Program-made: the position numbers and the translations under genes
Shown here: one piece after another, positions 1 to 6,654 of the stretch
Layout: each line of letters begins with the position of its first letter
Position numbering within the stretch: position 1 is the stretch's first letter
Notes under the pieces: generated by a model
Seen by the model: only the letters and a program-made list of their open reading frames with translations
Told to the model about the DNA's origin: nothing
Database searches by the model: none
IMG/VR virus record: IMGVR_UViG_3300023179_001998
Location: 1-55,330 of that record
Direction: 5' to 3' (one strand)
Length of the DNA: 55,330 nt
Source: a virus

Positions 1-655
1 ACTCGTCAATCTTGTTGTCAGTATCCTTCTCGCGGCTCTGTAGATACTTTTCATTCAACTTGATCTTCTCACGAAGAACGGTCAAGTCTGCTTCCATGAT
101 CGTCAGTTCTTCCTTGACCTGTGATTGCTTGGTCTTTAGAAGAGCGTTCATCTGCGAGAAGATGTTGATGTCTAGGATTGACTCAACCACAGCACGACGA
201 TCTGCTGCTGTCAGTTCCATGAACGCGGTGTAGTTGGCAGAACCAAGTATGGCCACTTGGCAGAATGACTTGTAGGTTTGCCGGAGTATCTGCTCCTCAA
301 ACATACGCTGATAGTCCTTGCTCTTTGCATCTTGGTTTATGATCTCACCGTTCTTGAATATCTCAAACAGGGCGGGTTCAAGGCCGCGACGAACTTTGTA
401 CTTGTCTGCTGCAATATCAAACTCAAGTTCAACGATACAGTTTTTTTCGTTGACCGAGTTCACTATCTGCGGCTTGTTGATGTTTCGGTATGGCTTCCCA
501 AAAAGAGCAAAGGTAAGAGCATCCAATAGGGTACTCTTACCTGCTCCGTTTTCGCCCGTAATGAGCGTCGTATTTGCGGAGGTCAAGTCTATATCTGTAG
601 GATACTGTCCCGTTGATAGAAAATTTGACCACCGAATCTTGTTGAATGTAATCAT
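1..655 (-). CDS. 46: Recombination endonuclease subunit gp46 (Rad50/SbcC-like), 3' end outside window
   Basis: This is the N-terminal part of the ATPase subunit of the phage Mre11/Rad50-type nuclease, which processes DNA ends for recombination-dependent replication. The reading frame is open from the ATG at 653-655 to the window edge, about 218 residues. A Walker A motif GENGAGKST lies at about residues 34-42 in the context LITGENGAGKSTLLDALTF, as in T4 gp46. A conserved CQVAILGSANYTAFMEL block follows, and the last 50 residues begin the antiparallel coiled coil. The ABC signature, Walker B and zinc hook would lie beyond base 1. The partner gp47 is encoded 3.7 kb upstream on the same strand; in T4 the two are nearly adjacent, so accessory genes are inserted between them here. 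I see no clear Shine-Dalgarno or promoter before the start. Confidence 0.93.
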   Translation of the reverse strand, partial: MITFNKIRWSNFLSTGQYPTDIDLTSANTTLITGENGAGKSTLLDALTFALFGKPYRNINKPQIVNSVNEKNCIVELEFDIAADKYKVRRGLEPALFEIFKNGEIINQDAKSKDYQRMFEEQILRQTYKSFCQVAILGSANYTAFMELTAADRRAVVESILDINIFSQMNALLKTKQSQVKEELTIMEADLTVLREKIKLNEKYLQSREKDTDNKIDE

Positions 656-684
656 TGTTTAGAGTTCACTTGTGGAGTATCAGT

Positions 685-798
685 TCACTTGTTCCAAGGC
701 ATCTTGGCGGATACCCACTTCCAAAGTGGAGCACCGATAAGAGCACCGGCAACAAACATCAATACTGACCACCATGCTGTTCCTAGAAAATCTGCCAT
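685..798 (-). CDS. Small single-span membrane protein (37 aa), function unknown
   Basis: A 37-residue frame starts at the ATG 796-798 with an excellent Shine-Dalgarno (AAGGAGG) about 5 nt upstream and ends at TGA 685-687. The protein starts MADFLGTAWW, continues with a hydrophobic stretch (SVLMFVAGALIGAPLW, about residues 11-26) and has a basic, Trp-containing tail (KWVSAKMPWNK). That is the layout of a one-pass inner-membrane protein. It fits neatly between the HExxH gene and gp46, with no other frame that makes sense there. I do not recognise the family. It could be a superinfection-exclusion or lysis-related peptide, but nothing in the sequence decides this. Confidence 0.7.
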   Translation of the reverse strand: MADFLGTAWWSVLMFVAGALIGAPLWKWVSAKMPWNK

Positions 799-830
799 GT
801 TAGCCTCCTTTCTTGTCCATTATGTAGGCA

Positions 831-1442
831 TCAGGGGAAGTAAGAAAGAAGCCTTTCCCGAATATGTGAAGGTATCTTTTGATCCGACTTTGCTTTGAAT
901 GTATTCGGCATCATCGACATTACCGTGCGAGAAATGAATGGATCTGGACAACCGGGTTTGTATCTCCACGAACGGCGTTCCTTCATAATCCAATGCATGT
1001 AGATGTAACAGTTTGCTTGGCGAATGTACTTGTCTATATCGACATTCAGATCAAACTTCTTGATGAGTTCTACGGTTCTGCGCTCTGCATCCCTTTCCAT
1101 AACCATGACTCTACAGAATGCTTTTTCGACATCGCGGTTCTCAAACTCTTTACCACCAAGCCAATCAAACATCAGAAGACTTGCATTATCGTCTGCTCTC
1201 ATTATGTTTTGTGGTGTTTCAAGCCATTGTAGGAAATGGGAATATTCATGTGCTATAGTTGTGATTGGGTCTCTAGATTGAGTTGCTACTCTGATCTCAA
1301 TTGGATTATCAGAGAAGAAACCAATAGATCTACAGCCATCACCACAGTTGACTTTTTTACCTCTGCCGAATATCAGTTTCCCACCATATTCAGACAAATG
1401 CTCACGGACATGCTTAATGAACTTCTTGGATTTAGCGTCCAT
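831..1442 (-). CDS. HExxH putative zinc metallopeptidase-like protein
   Basis: A 203-residue protein starts at ATG 1442 behind GGAGG. It carries a clear zinc-metallopeptidase motif in the context TIAHEYSHFLQWLE (HEYSH, about residues 85-89), followed by an acidic and aromatic segment. HExxH followed by F-L-Q-W resembles gluzincin and ImmA/IrrE-type small proteases seen in phages and mobile elements, but I cannot name a family. No signal peptide or membrane segment is visible, so it is probably cytoplasmic. It sits in a leftward run of small accessory genes between the P-loop kinase and gp46. The third zinc ligand is not obvious: an Asp/Glu-rich stretch at residues 110-125 (e.g. FENRDVEKAF) is a candidate. 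Proteolytic activity is an inference from the motif alone. Confidence 0.6.
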   Translation of the reverse strand: MDAKSKKFIKHVREHLSEYGGKLIFGRGKKVNCGDGCRSIGFFSDNPIEIRVATQSRDPITTIAHEYSHFLQWLETPQNIMRADDNASLLMFDWLGGKEFENRDVEKAFCRVMVMERDAERRTVELIKKFDLNVDIDKYIRQANCYIYMHWIMKERRSWRYKPGCPDPFISRTVMSMMPNTFKAKSDQKIPSHIRERLLSYFP

Positions 1443-1456
1443 GTGTCCTCCGTGTG

Positions 1457-1744
1457 TTAGATCGTTCCTATTACATCTCCATTCAATTTTAGAGTGAAAT
1501 TGCCGCCTATTATACTACGAGCAACAATCTTCTCGGTTTCTGGGTAATTTGCTATTATCTTATATGATTCCGTAATGCTTTGTTCTGACATATTCTTTTT
1601 CTTGCATCCACAAACATTCGGATCATAAAACAATTTCGCTCTCCAATACCAAGAACCTAGACCCGATGGTGTCTTCATCATTGGCTCTTTGTCTACCAAA
1701 TATTGAACTAATTCTTGTGGTGATTCAAAAACTTTAGTTTCCAT
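1457..1744 (-). CDS. Conserved-looking small protein with CGC motif, unknown function
   Basis: A 95-residue frame starts at ATG 1744 behind a good GGAGG and overlaps the end of the upstream CPYC membrane protein gene by 11 nt, so the two are probably translationally coupled. The N-terminus (ESPQELVQYLVDKEP) resembles the N-terminus of the nearby P-loop kinase (TLSELVQYLEEKL), suggesting a shared small helical element. The middle has Trp-rich GSWYWRAKLFYDP and VCGCKKK. No known domain is recognised. There are no membrane segments. Confidence 0.6.
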   Translation of the reverse strand: METKVFESPQELVQYLVDKEPMMKTPSGLGSWYWRAKLFYDPNVCGCKKKNMSEQSITESYKIIANYPETEKIVARSIIGGNFTLKLNGDVIGTI

Positions 1745-2099
1745 TGTTGTCCTCCAGTCTATTCATAACTGCACTAACAGCCGTGTATCCTAATAGACCC
1801 CCTAAGTATACCGCAGGCAACCACTCAAGGCAAGAGAATCCCCAAGAAAATCCCAAAGAAAGCCATGCACCCAAGCAATACGGACAGGTTACCAATCTTA
1901 CAAAAAAGGAATCTCTCATCGTCATCATATACATCTTGTAAGAAAGTCCGAAGTCATACTTACGGTCGGCTTCGTAGTCCTTCATGTGAGTTAGCCAATT
2001 TGGTAATGGCAAACTCTTCAAATACTCATAGACTGCGGATGTCTTGTAGCAGACGAATAATGTCGCTGCAACCCATGATATGGCTGCTAGTATGTTCAT
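1734..2099 (-). CDS. DUF1360-like membrane protein with CPYCLGAW motif
   Basis: A 121-residue protein has a hydrophobic N-terminal segment (AAISWVAATLFVCYKTS), a central basic/acidic part and a C-terminal hydrophobic region (LPAVYLGGLLGYTAVSAVM). In between lies TCPYCLGAWLS, a CxxC motif characteristic of DUF1360-type small membrane proteins found in sporulating bacteria and in T4-like phages. The role is unknown; the CxxC could be redox-active or bind metal. The start at ATG 2097-2099 is fixed by GGAGG 6 nt upstream, and a late-promoter motif CTAAATA lies just before it. This suggests late expression, which would suit a protein acting on the host envelope. Confidence 0.65.
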   Translation of the reverse strand: MNILAAISWVAATLFVCYKTSAVYEYLKSLPLPNWLTHMKDYEADRKYDFGLSYKMYMMTMRDSFFVRLVTCPYCLGAWLSLGFSWGFSCLEWLPAVYLGGLLGYTAVSAVMNRLEDNNGN

Positions 2100-2114
2100 A
2101 ATGTACCTCCGTTG

Positions 2115-2121
2115 TATTTAG
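2115..2121 (-). promoter_or_regulatory. Late promoter motif CTAAATA
   Basis: CTAAATA on the minus strand, 15 nt before the start of the CPYC membrane protein gene. With T4 late spacing (+1 about 6 nt after the motif) the mRNA would begin at or next to the GGAGG ribosome binding site. Confidence 0.55.
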
Positions 2122-2122
2122 G

Positions 2123-3040
2123 TTATCTTGTGGGGATAGGAATATTGAAGCGTTTTAGTGTCTGTTGGCGGGATGCCGTTGGTCCTCCCGCATCCTTCTC
2201 TTCCTCGTCATCCAAGAAGTCATCTATGGCTGATTTTGAGGGAGCATTCTGGTAGACCCAATTCAGAATTTTTTTGTTGACCTTATCATTATCGTCCAAA
2301 GCCTGCCCTGCTTCTTTAACTTTTATGTACTTGAAGTCCTTGACTACCATGTTCGGAACTCTCGTAGCAGACTGCTTAGATGGCTCAAACATTACTGTAT
2401 TTGATGGACCACCCAAGATGACAAAGGCATCTCCGTTTATGTACTGATATGGGTAGTTCTTGGTCAACATATCCTGCATGTTTTTTGCCGCGCCCGCGTG
2501 AGTTTGAATGAGGATGTTTACGGGAACGGTTCTGCGGCGTTCGAAGTTCTGTTGTACTGCCACACGGAAGTCTGTCAGTACCCAAATCAAATGCATGTTC
2601 TCTTTGCGATATCCTGCTTCCAAAAGCATCGGAACCAACTTAGCAAAGTCGCTATTGTCTTTTAGTGTTCGGTCAAAGATGATGTTTGGAAGAATGTCTT
2701 TTGCTCTTGCGATAGAGAGAAAGGTGTTTATCTTCTTGTCTTCTGAACCCTTGCTCTTTACCCATTGGTGCAAGAAAGAAACATCGTTTGGATTACGAAG
2801 ATCTCTGCCTTTGAGTTCAGGATACTTGTTGTGAATATCATTCCACTTCAAGTATGACATCTTCATCTCATCGGGATCAAAGACCTTGAATTGCGAGGAC
2901 TGAATGAAGTTTGAGATAGCGAATCCCTTACCTGAACCTGCACCACCTGCCAAGAAAATAACTTGACCGTAGGGCTTTCCCTTACCGACTATAACTAATT
3001 TCTCTTCAAGATATTGGACTAGTTCAGATAGAGTTTTCAT
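2123..3040 (-). CDS. P-loop kinase / zeta-toxin-like ATPase
   Basis: A 305-residue protein has a Walker A motif in FLAGGAGSGKGFAISNF at about residues 25-41, followed by FDPDEMK, a layout typical of zeta-toxin and polynucleotide-kinase-like phosphotransferases. A second conserved strand, NIIFDRTLKD (about residues 137-146), is the likely Walker-B-like Asp. It then has HLIWVLTDFRVAVQQN and an Arg-rich lid (FERRRTVPV). It probably phosphorylates a small molecule or nucleic acid; the substrate is unknown. The ATG at 3038-3040 was chosen. An in-frame TTG at 3052 is only 1 nt from the AAAGAGG sequence, too close to be used. A GC-rich HAGAA segment (near 2487-2500) lies in the middle. Confidence 0.7.
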   Translation of the reverse strand: MKTLSELVQYLEEKLVIVGKGKPYGQVIFLAGGAGSGKGFAISNFIQSSQFKVFDPDEMKMSYLKWNDIHNKYPELKGRDLRNPNDVSFLHQWVKSKGSEDKKINTFLSIARAKDILPNIIFDRTLKDNSDFAKLVPMLLEAGYRKENMHLIWVLTDFRVAVQQNFERRRTVPVNILIQTHAGAAKNMQDMLTKNYPYQYINGDAFVILGGPSNTVMFEPSKQSATRVPNMVVKDFKYIKVKEAGQALDDNDKVNKKILNWVYQNAPSKSAIDDFLDDEEEKDAGGPTASRQQTLKRFNIPIPTR

Positions 3041-3058
3041 GGTGCTTATCAAGCCTCT

Positions 3059-3577
3059 TTACGCCCCATATCCTCCAGTTATAGGTCTAGGAATGGGATT
3101 TGGATTCCCCGGTGTGGCTGGAGGCCATATAATCCCTTCTGGTGAGACTGCTTGCCCGGATGCTCCTATTAAACAAGCAGGATACCTACAGGCCATACAA
3201 CTTGCAATGCAATTATTATTGATATTCTGCGCCTGTTTCAAGCAATCCGTAAGAGATTTACATGTTTCTTCCCATTGCTGCGTCATTTGATATCCGTCAA
3301 ACACGCTACCAGCACAAAAATCTTTGTCTGATTCAGACAATGTTGAATTCCTCTTGCACATGGTTATACTTTGTTGTTTTCTTGGAGTGCACCATTCCGA
3401 TATGCAACTTGATGGTGTGCGTGGTGGTTTTCCTTGGTATCTTTCACGCCAACCAAATCCCGTGCCTATTATTTTATTGCCCGGGTAGGTGACGGTGTCA
3501 TCTATGGTTTGCCAGAGTAATCTGCTCGTCCTTGAGTCATTATTTCCTTCAATTATTATTTGTTTTTCCTTGGGCAT
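3059..3577 (-). CDS. Cysteine-rich protein of unknown function
   Basis: A 172-residue protein starts at the ATG 3575-3577, fixed by AGGAGG 4 nt upstream; an in-frame GTG 15 nt further upstream lies before the Shine-Dalgarno and is rejected. It contains about ten cysteines, several clustered in CIASCMACRYPACLIG near the C-terminus, and ends in a Pro/Gly-rich tail (PPATPGNPNPIPRPITGG). There is no signal peptide at the N-terminus (MPKEKQIIIEG). A full-consensus late promoter TATAAATA precedes it, so it is expected late and may be a virion or envelope-targeted protein. No family is recognised. The cysteine clusters could bind metal or form disulfides. Confidence 0.6.
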   Translation of the reverse strand: MPKEKQIIIEGNNDSRTSRLLWQTIDDTVTYPGNKIIGTGFGWRERYQGKPPRTPSSCISEWCTPRKQQSITMCKRNSTLSESDKDFCAGSVFDGYQMTQQWEETCKSLTDCLKQAQNINNNCIASCMACRYPACLIGASGQAVSPEGIIWPPATPGNPNPIPRPITGGYGA

Positions 3578-3593
3578 AAATCCTCCTATCACC

Positions 3594-3601
3594 TATTTAT
3601 A
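3594..3601 (-). promoter_or_regulatory. Late promoter TATAAATA (consensus), divergent pair
   Basis: Exact T4-type late promoter octamer on the minus strand, 16 nt before the start codon of the cysteine-rich protein gene. It is paired with a plus-strand CTAAATA at 3607-3613. Confidence 0.75.
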
Positions 3602-3606
3602 AAACC

Positions 3607-3613
3607 CTAAATA
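3607..3613 (+). promoter_or_regulatory. Late promoter motif CTAAATA, divergent pair
   Basis: Plus-strand CTAAATA, 17 nt before the ATG at 3631. With T4 spacing the transcript starts next to the GGGGAGG ribosome binding site. Confidence 0.6.
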
Positions 3614-3630
3614 TAGGGGAGGAACCGCCT

Positions 3631-4089
3631 ATGTCGTGGGACTACCGAGTTTTGAGGAAATATGACCGTTCTGGGGGTAAAACCTTCACATTTTATGAAA
3701 TTCATGAGGTCTACTACGACGATAAGGGAAAGGTAGCCTCCATTAGCGAAAGTGCCGTAAATCCTTACGGAGAGAACATCAACGAACTTATGATTGAGTG
3801 GAGTATGTTCTCCGATGCTTTCACAAAGCCTATCCTAGACTTTGAACTAATAAACAAGCGGGGATACGAGTCGGACATACACGAATACCTGAAACCCGAA
3901 AGTTTGAGTTTCAAGAACATGTCCGAGTTCCTAGAAGATAAGAACATAGACATCAAAGAATTAGAAGAGTCGCTCAATAAAGAAAGGCTCCTCGCAGAAG
4001 ACATCTACGAGGAAGCCTGTGTAGATAAACCCAAAGAGGATGTTCTACGCTTTATTGAACTGATCCGAAAGAAGTGGCGGTCGATTTAG
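3631..4089 (+). CDS. Conserved phage protein starting MSWDYRVLR, unknown function
   Basis: A 152-residue soluble protein is the only plus-strand gene in the first 31 kb. The N-terminal half (DYRVLRKYDRSGGKTFTFYEIHEVYYDDKG split over two strands) looks like a small beta sheet with an EIHEVYYD core and an ISESAVNPYGEN loop. This 'YRV..K...G...F.IHEVYYD..G' layout recurs in small conserved proteins of T4-like and other phages; no activity is known to me. The C-terminal half is charged and helical and may be a coiled coil. The start is set by AGGGGAGGA. Its 3' end overlaps the convergent Sm-like gene by 4 nt. A late-type motif precedes it. Confidence 0.65.
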   Translation: MSWDYRVLRKYDRSGGKTFTFYEIHEVYYDDKGKVASISESAVNPYGENINELMIEWSMFSDAFTKPILDFELINKRGYESDIHEYLKPESLSFKNMSEFLEDKNIDIKELEESLNKERLLAEDIYEEACVDKPKEDVLRFIELIRKKWRSI

Positions 4090-4400
4090 TCTGTGACCAA
4101 CTTCATCTGCGGGGCAGATACCTTCTTTGATGGCGTTACCAACTTGCTAACGAATCCCGCATGATACTCCTCTTCCAAACCCTTGATTGGCTTGAATGCA
4201 AAGAAGGTGGCATCCTTTGGAACGGTGATTCCGTTCTCAACCTCGCCGTACATAAGCCAAGGCAGCAATCCCAATTCACCCTTACCCGCAGGAACGAGCA
4301 TGGCGGGCTTGGTTAGGGTATAGGTGTCACCATTATCGACCACCTGTGAAATGACATCCTCACCACTACGCATTCTGACGATCATAATCTTTGTGTCCAT
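4086..4400 (-). CDS. Sm/LSm-like small protein (paralogue 1)
   Basis: A 104-residue protein begins KIMIVRMRSGEDVISQVVDN with the pattern 'I.IVR...GE.VI..V....D.Y.L..P..L', which matches the small Sm-like barrel proteins common in T4-like phages. It then has GELGLLPWLMYGE and a final strand-rich part. The Sm fold often binds RNA or mediates oligomers, but binding here is inferred. A second, larger copy of the same fold is encoded at 6136-6654, and both flank gp47 and gp55. The start is set by AAGGAG 7 nt upstream. It follows gp47 by 10 nt, so the two are probably co-transcribed. Confidence 0.6.
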   Translation of the reverse strand: MDTKIMIVRMRSGEDVISQVVDNGDTYTLTKPAMLVPAGKGELGLLPWLMYGEVENGITVPKDATFFAFKPIKGLEEEYHAGFVSKLVTPSKKVSAPQMKLVTD

Positions 4401-4410
4401 TGTGTTCTCC

Positions 4411-5451
4411 TTAATTGAAAAGTGACTCCATATACAGTTCTCGTATGATGGTTTTGAGTTTGTTAGGGTTGACTATCTCAATTTGGTCAATCTCCTGATT
4501 GATAATGGAGAGTGTGTCCTTGCTGATATCAACCTCTTGTGATATTTCTATTCCGCTGTTCTTGTCCTCAATCACAGTAACCCCGTGTGCGCCTGAAGAG
4601 TTCACCGCATCCATATAGCGGTCGAACATGGATGGGTCTCCCTTCTTCAGCACCTTCACTCTAACAAAGGTGTTCTTGATATGGGGGAATGATGGGGTAT
4701 CGTATTGGTTCGCAGAATCGTCATAAGTGAGTTCTGTGAAGATACGCAGAGGGTTCTCCACATACTTGATAGAGTGGTCACTTGTCTCAAAGATATGGAA
4801 ACCCTTTGGCTCATTTAGATCATTGAAGGTGATCTGATAGGGTGTTCCCAAGTAGTGGACATTCCCGCCGCTGTGCTTGCAATGGAAGTGACCACTATAG
4901 ACTGCCTCAAAGCCCTTGAGTATCCCTGCGTCCATACCCTCTTCAAATTTAGTGCCACGCAACACCTCGTAGCCACTAAGTTCCAAGTGTCCCATAACTA
5001 TGGTCGCTGAGGTGTTCTTAATGAGGTTCAGGCTAGCCTCTTCATTGCCCTTGTTGATCCACGGCAGCAGCAGAAGACTAGTACCACCAATATCATATTC
5101 GCGGGGGTCTTTGACCACAGTAACGGAATCGTCGTTGCCGAACAGTTCCTCCACCGTGTTGATCTCGCTTGTATTGCGAAAAAATGTATCATGGTTTCCT
5201 AGAAGCACGGTCATGTGTATGCCGCGTTTCTTCAGAGGCTCAATGAATCGCTTGCGTGTCTCTCGCAAGGTGGCAAAGTTCACAAACTTGCGGCGATCCA
5301 TCAGGTCACCCAAATGAATGATGTGGGTTATACCCTCTTTGTCTAAGTACGGCAGAAACACCTCGTCCACGAATCGGAAGAAGTGGTGTAAGAATATGGG
5401 ACTATCGTTCCGTGCCCCGAAGTGGGTATCACAGAGTAGGGCTATCTTCAT
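4411..5451 (-). CDS. 47: Recombination endonuclease subunit gp47 (Mre11/SbcD-like)
   Basis: A 346-residue metallophosphatase nuclease is the catalytic partner of gp46 in DNA-end resection and host DNA degradation. All phosphoesterase motifs are visible: CDTHFGAR (residues 7-14), HLGDLMDRR (about 46-54), LLGNHDTF (about 83-90), a later GHLELSG and GHFHCKHSG with the metal-binding His residues. Length agrees with T4 gp47 (339). The start is ATG 5449-5451. No Shine-Dalgarno is present. Instead a near-perfect sigma70-type promoter (TTGACA-N17-TATACT) ends 6 nt before the ATG, predicting a leaderless mRNA. The gene is transcribed from within the 3' end of the gp55 gene, giving it expression independent of gp55. 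Confidence 0.95.
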   Translation of the reverse strand: MKIALLCDTHFGARNDSPIFLHHFFRFVDEVFLPYLDKEGITHIIHLGDLMDRRKFVNFATLRETRKRFIEPLKKRGIHMTVLLGNHDTFFRNTSEINTVEELFGNDDSVTVVKDPREYDIGGTSLLLLPWINKGNEEASLNLIKNTSATIVMGHLELSGYEVLRGTKFEEGMDAGILKGFEAVYSGHFHCKHSGGNVHYLGTPYQITFNDLNEPKGFHIFETSDHSIKYVENPLRIFTELTYDDSANQYDTPSFPHIKNTFVRVKVLKKGDPSMFDRYMDAVNSSGAHGVTVIEDKNSGIEISQEVDISKDTLSIINQEIDQIEIVNPNKLKTIIRELYMESLFN

Positions 5452-5457
5452 TGCGTA

Positions 5458-5486
5458 AGTATACTTTCAAGCAAGGAAGTTGTCAA
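5458..5486 (-). promoter_or_regulatory. Sigma70-type promoter of gp47 directly abutting ATG
   Basis: Minus strand: TTGACA (5481-5486), 17-nt spacer, TATACT (5458-5463), then 6 nt, then the gp47 ATG (5451). The usual +1 position falls on the start codon. Confidence 0.75.
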
Positions 5487-6030
5487 GGCGATTTTTGCCC
5501 TTATTTACCTTTGCTTTTTTTACTGCCTTCTTCTTCTTGGGCTTGATCTTCTTCTCAAATTCAATCATTTCTTCTTCGCTCATTTCAAGAACATCGGCAA
5601 AGGGATTATTTTCAGGCTCAAACTTGTCTTTTAGCCAGTTACGGAACTTGCCTGTGGGGTCTACCTGCTCAAACTGCTTCATCTTGATGTACAACTGCTT
5701 CTTCTCCTTCTGTATGCGACGGAGGAAAGCATAGAAGATTATCTGCGTGAAGAATGCGAAAGGGTTCTTTGATTTCTTGGGGTCGAAGTTAGTTGAGTAC
5801 ATGATGCAGTTTTCAATAGCATCACCTATCATCTCTTCCTTGAACGGGTAGTTTGCAAAGTTAGGCTTCTTGGCTAGATTCAGGGCTATGTCCATGAAGC
5901 ATTGCCCTATGTAATCATTAACGCCGGGTCTTGGTAAATTTTCTCGTTCTGCCTTTCTAGCGGCCTTTCTGTGGTCTACTATCTCTTTTAGAAATCTTTT
6001 GTTGTCTATGTAGTGTTCATTTTTTGCCAT
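5467..6030 (-). CDS. 55: Late sigma factor gp55
   Basis: A 187-residue divergent sigma factor directs host RNA polymerase to late promoters. The diagnostic block is KEEMIGDAIENCIMYSTNFD followed by KSKNPFAFFTQIIFYAFLRRI and KEKKQLYIKM, matching the sigma region-2-like core of T4 gp55 (QEMIADGIEASIK, NFDE, NPHAYITQACFNAFVQRI). The C-terminus RLDNFLA is comparable to the T4 gp55 sliding-clamp-binding tail (SLDFL). A Lys-rich linker (KPKKKKAVKKAKVNKGK) precedes this tail. Order 55-47 is as in T4. The co-activator gp33 is encoded at 33.4 kb, and late-promoter octamers recur through the window, so the whole late system is represented. No strong Shine-Dalgarno precedes the ATG. Confidence 0.93.
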   Translation of the reverse strand: MAKNEHYIDNKRFLKEIVDHRKAARKAERENLPRPGVNDYIGQCFMDIALNLAKKPNFANYPFKEEMIGDAIENCIMYSTNFDPKKSKNPFAFFTQIIFYAFLRRIQKEKKQLYIKMKQFEQVDPTGKFRNWLKDKFEPENNPFADVLEMSEEEMIEFEKKIKPKKKKAVKKAKVNKGKNRLDNFLA

Positions 6031-6083
6031 TTTGTAGATTCTTTCTAGATTTTTTGGGTGGTGTCTCTTCGGGGAGCATAAAT

Positions 6084-6128
6084 ACCGGTGTCTGGTTTCA
6101 ATAAAGAATTAGATTATCAGATACCGGT
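6084..6128. repeat. Direct repeat ATACCGGT flanking a 29-nt AT-rich spacer
   Basis: ATACCGGT occurs at 6084-6091 and 6121-6128 in the 105-nt gap between gp55 and the upstream Sm-like gene. Each copy contains the palindrome ACCGGT. It is the only gap of this kind in the leftward recombination block; a protein-binding site or processing signal is possible but unproven. Confidence 0.4.
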
Positions 6129-6135
6129 AAGATAC

Positions 6136-6654
6136 TTAATCATCTGGTCTGTCTGGTTGATCCAACTCGTCTTCTTCCTCATCATCATCAATATCATCAT
6201 CGGGGTAGGGGAATCCACCTAACTGGTCAGATCCTTTTGGTCCTTCCTCAAATATCTTGTTGGGATTATACCCTATATCTTGTGGGTTGTCATCATCTTC
6301 ATCCCCATTTTCCCCGAGATAGTTCTTGGCTATTGAGTCAAAGTCTTGTTGAACTTTCATCAGATCAGTTTGCTCCATCGCATCTAAGTAGTCAAGAATC
6401 AATTCTTCTTCGGGATTGCATATAAGCATAATCACATCGTCAGTAATAGCGAAGAAGTGATCTTTACTGTATTCCATCCAATCTTTCAAATACAGACTCA
6501 TACTCTTCACCCCTGTTTTACCCATGATAGGAATAGATGCTATTTGAAATGGTCTTTCCAAAGTCACTTTACCTGTCAGTTGGTTATAAGCAAATCCGGC
6601 AATGACTGTCTCGCCGTTCTTTAGCCTTACAATTCGTATGTCTGCTCTGTTCAC
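6136..6654 (-). CDS. Sm/LSm-like protein with acidic tail (paralogue 2)
   Basis: A 172-residue protein's N-terminal half shares the pattern of the 4.1-kb Sm-like gene: IRIVRLKNGETVIAGFAYN, then KVTLERPFQIASIP and SLYLKDWMEYSKD. The C-terminal half adds a strongly acidic, Asp/Pro-rich tail (YPDDDIDDDEEEDELDQPD). An Sm-like barrel with an acidic tail resembles a nucleic-acid-binding or chaperone-like protein, but no function is known. The start is GTG 6652-6654, fixed by AAGGAGG 8 nt upstream, and overlaps the uvsW stop (GTGA). It is thus coupled to uvsW. Confidence 0.6.
   Translation of the reverse strand: MNRADIRIVRLKNGETVIAGFAYNQLTGKVTLERPFQIASIPIMGKTGVKSMSLYLKDWMEYSKDHFFAITDDVIMLICNPEEELILDYLDAMEQTDLMKVQQDFDSIAKNYLGENGDEDDDNPQDIGYNPNKIFEEGPKGSDQLGGFPYPDDDIDDDEEEDELDQPDRPDD

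Noticed and set aside
662-693. AGTTCACTTGT direct repeat before gp46
   Set aside because: Short (11 nt), no flanking promoter or known binding site; too little to call a regulatory element.
3041-3052. TTG start for the P-loop kinase
   Set aside because: Only 1 nt from AAAGAGG; the ATG at 3040 is the better, though not ideal, start.
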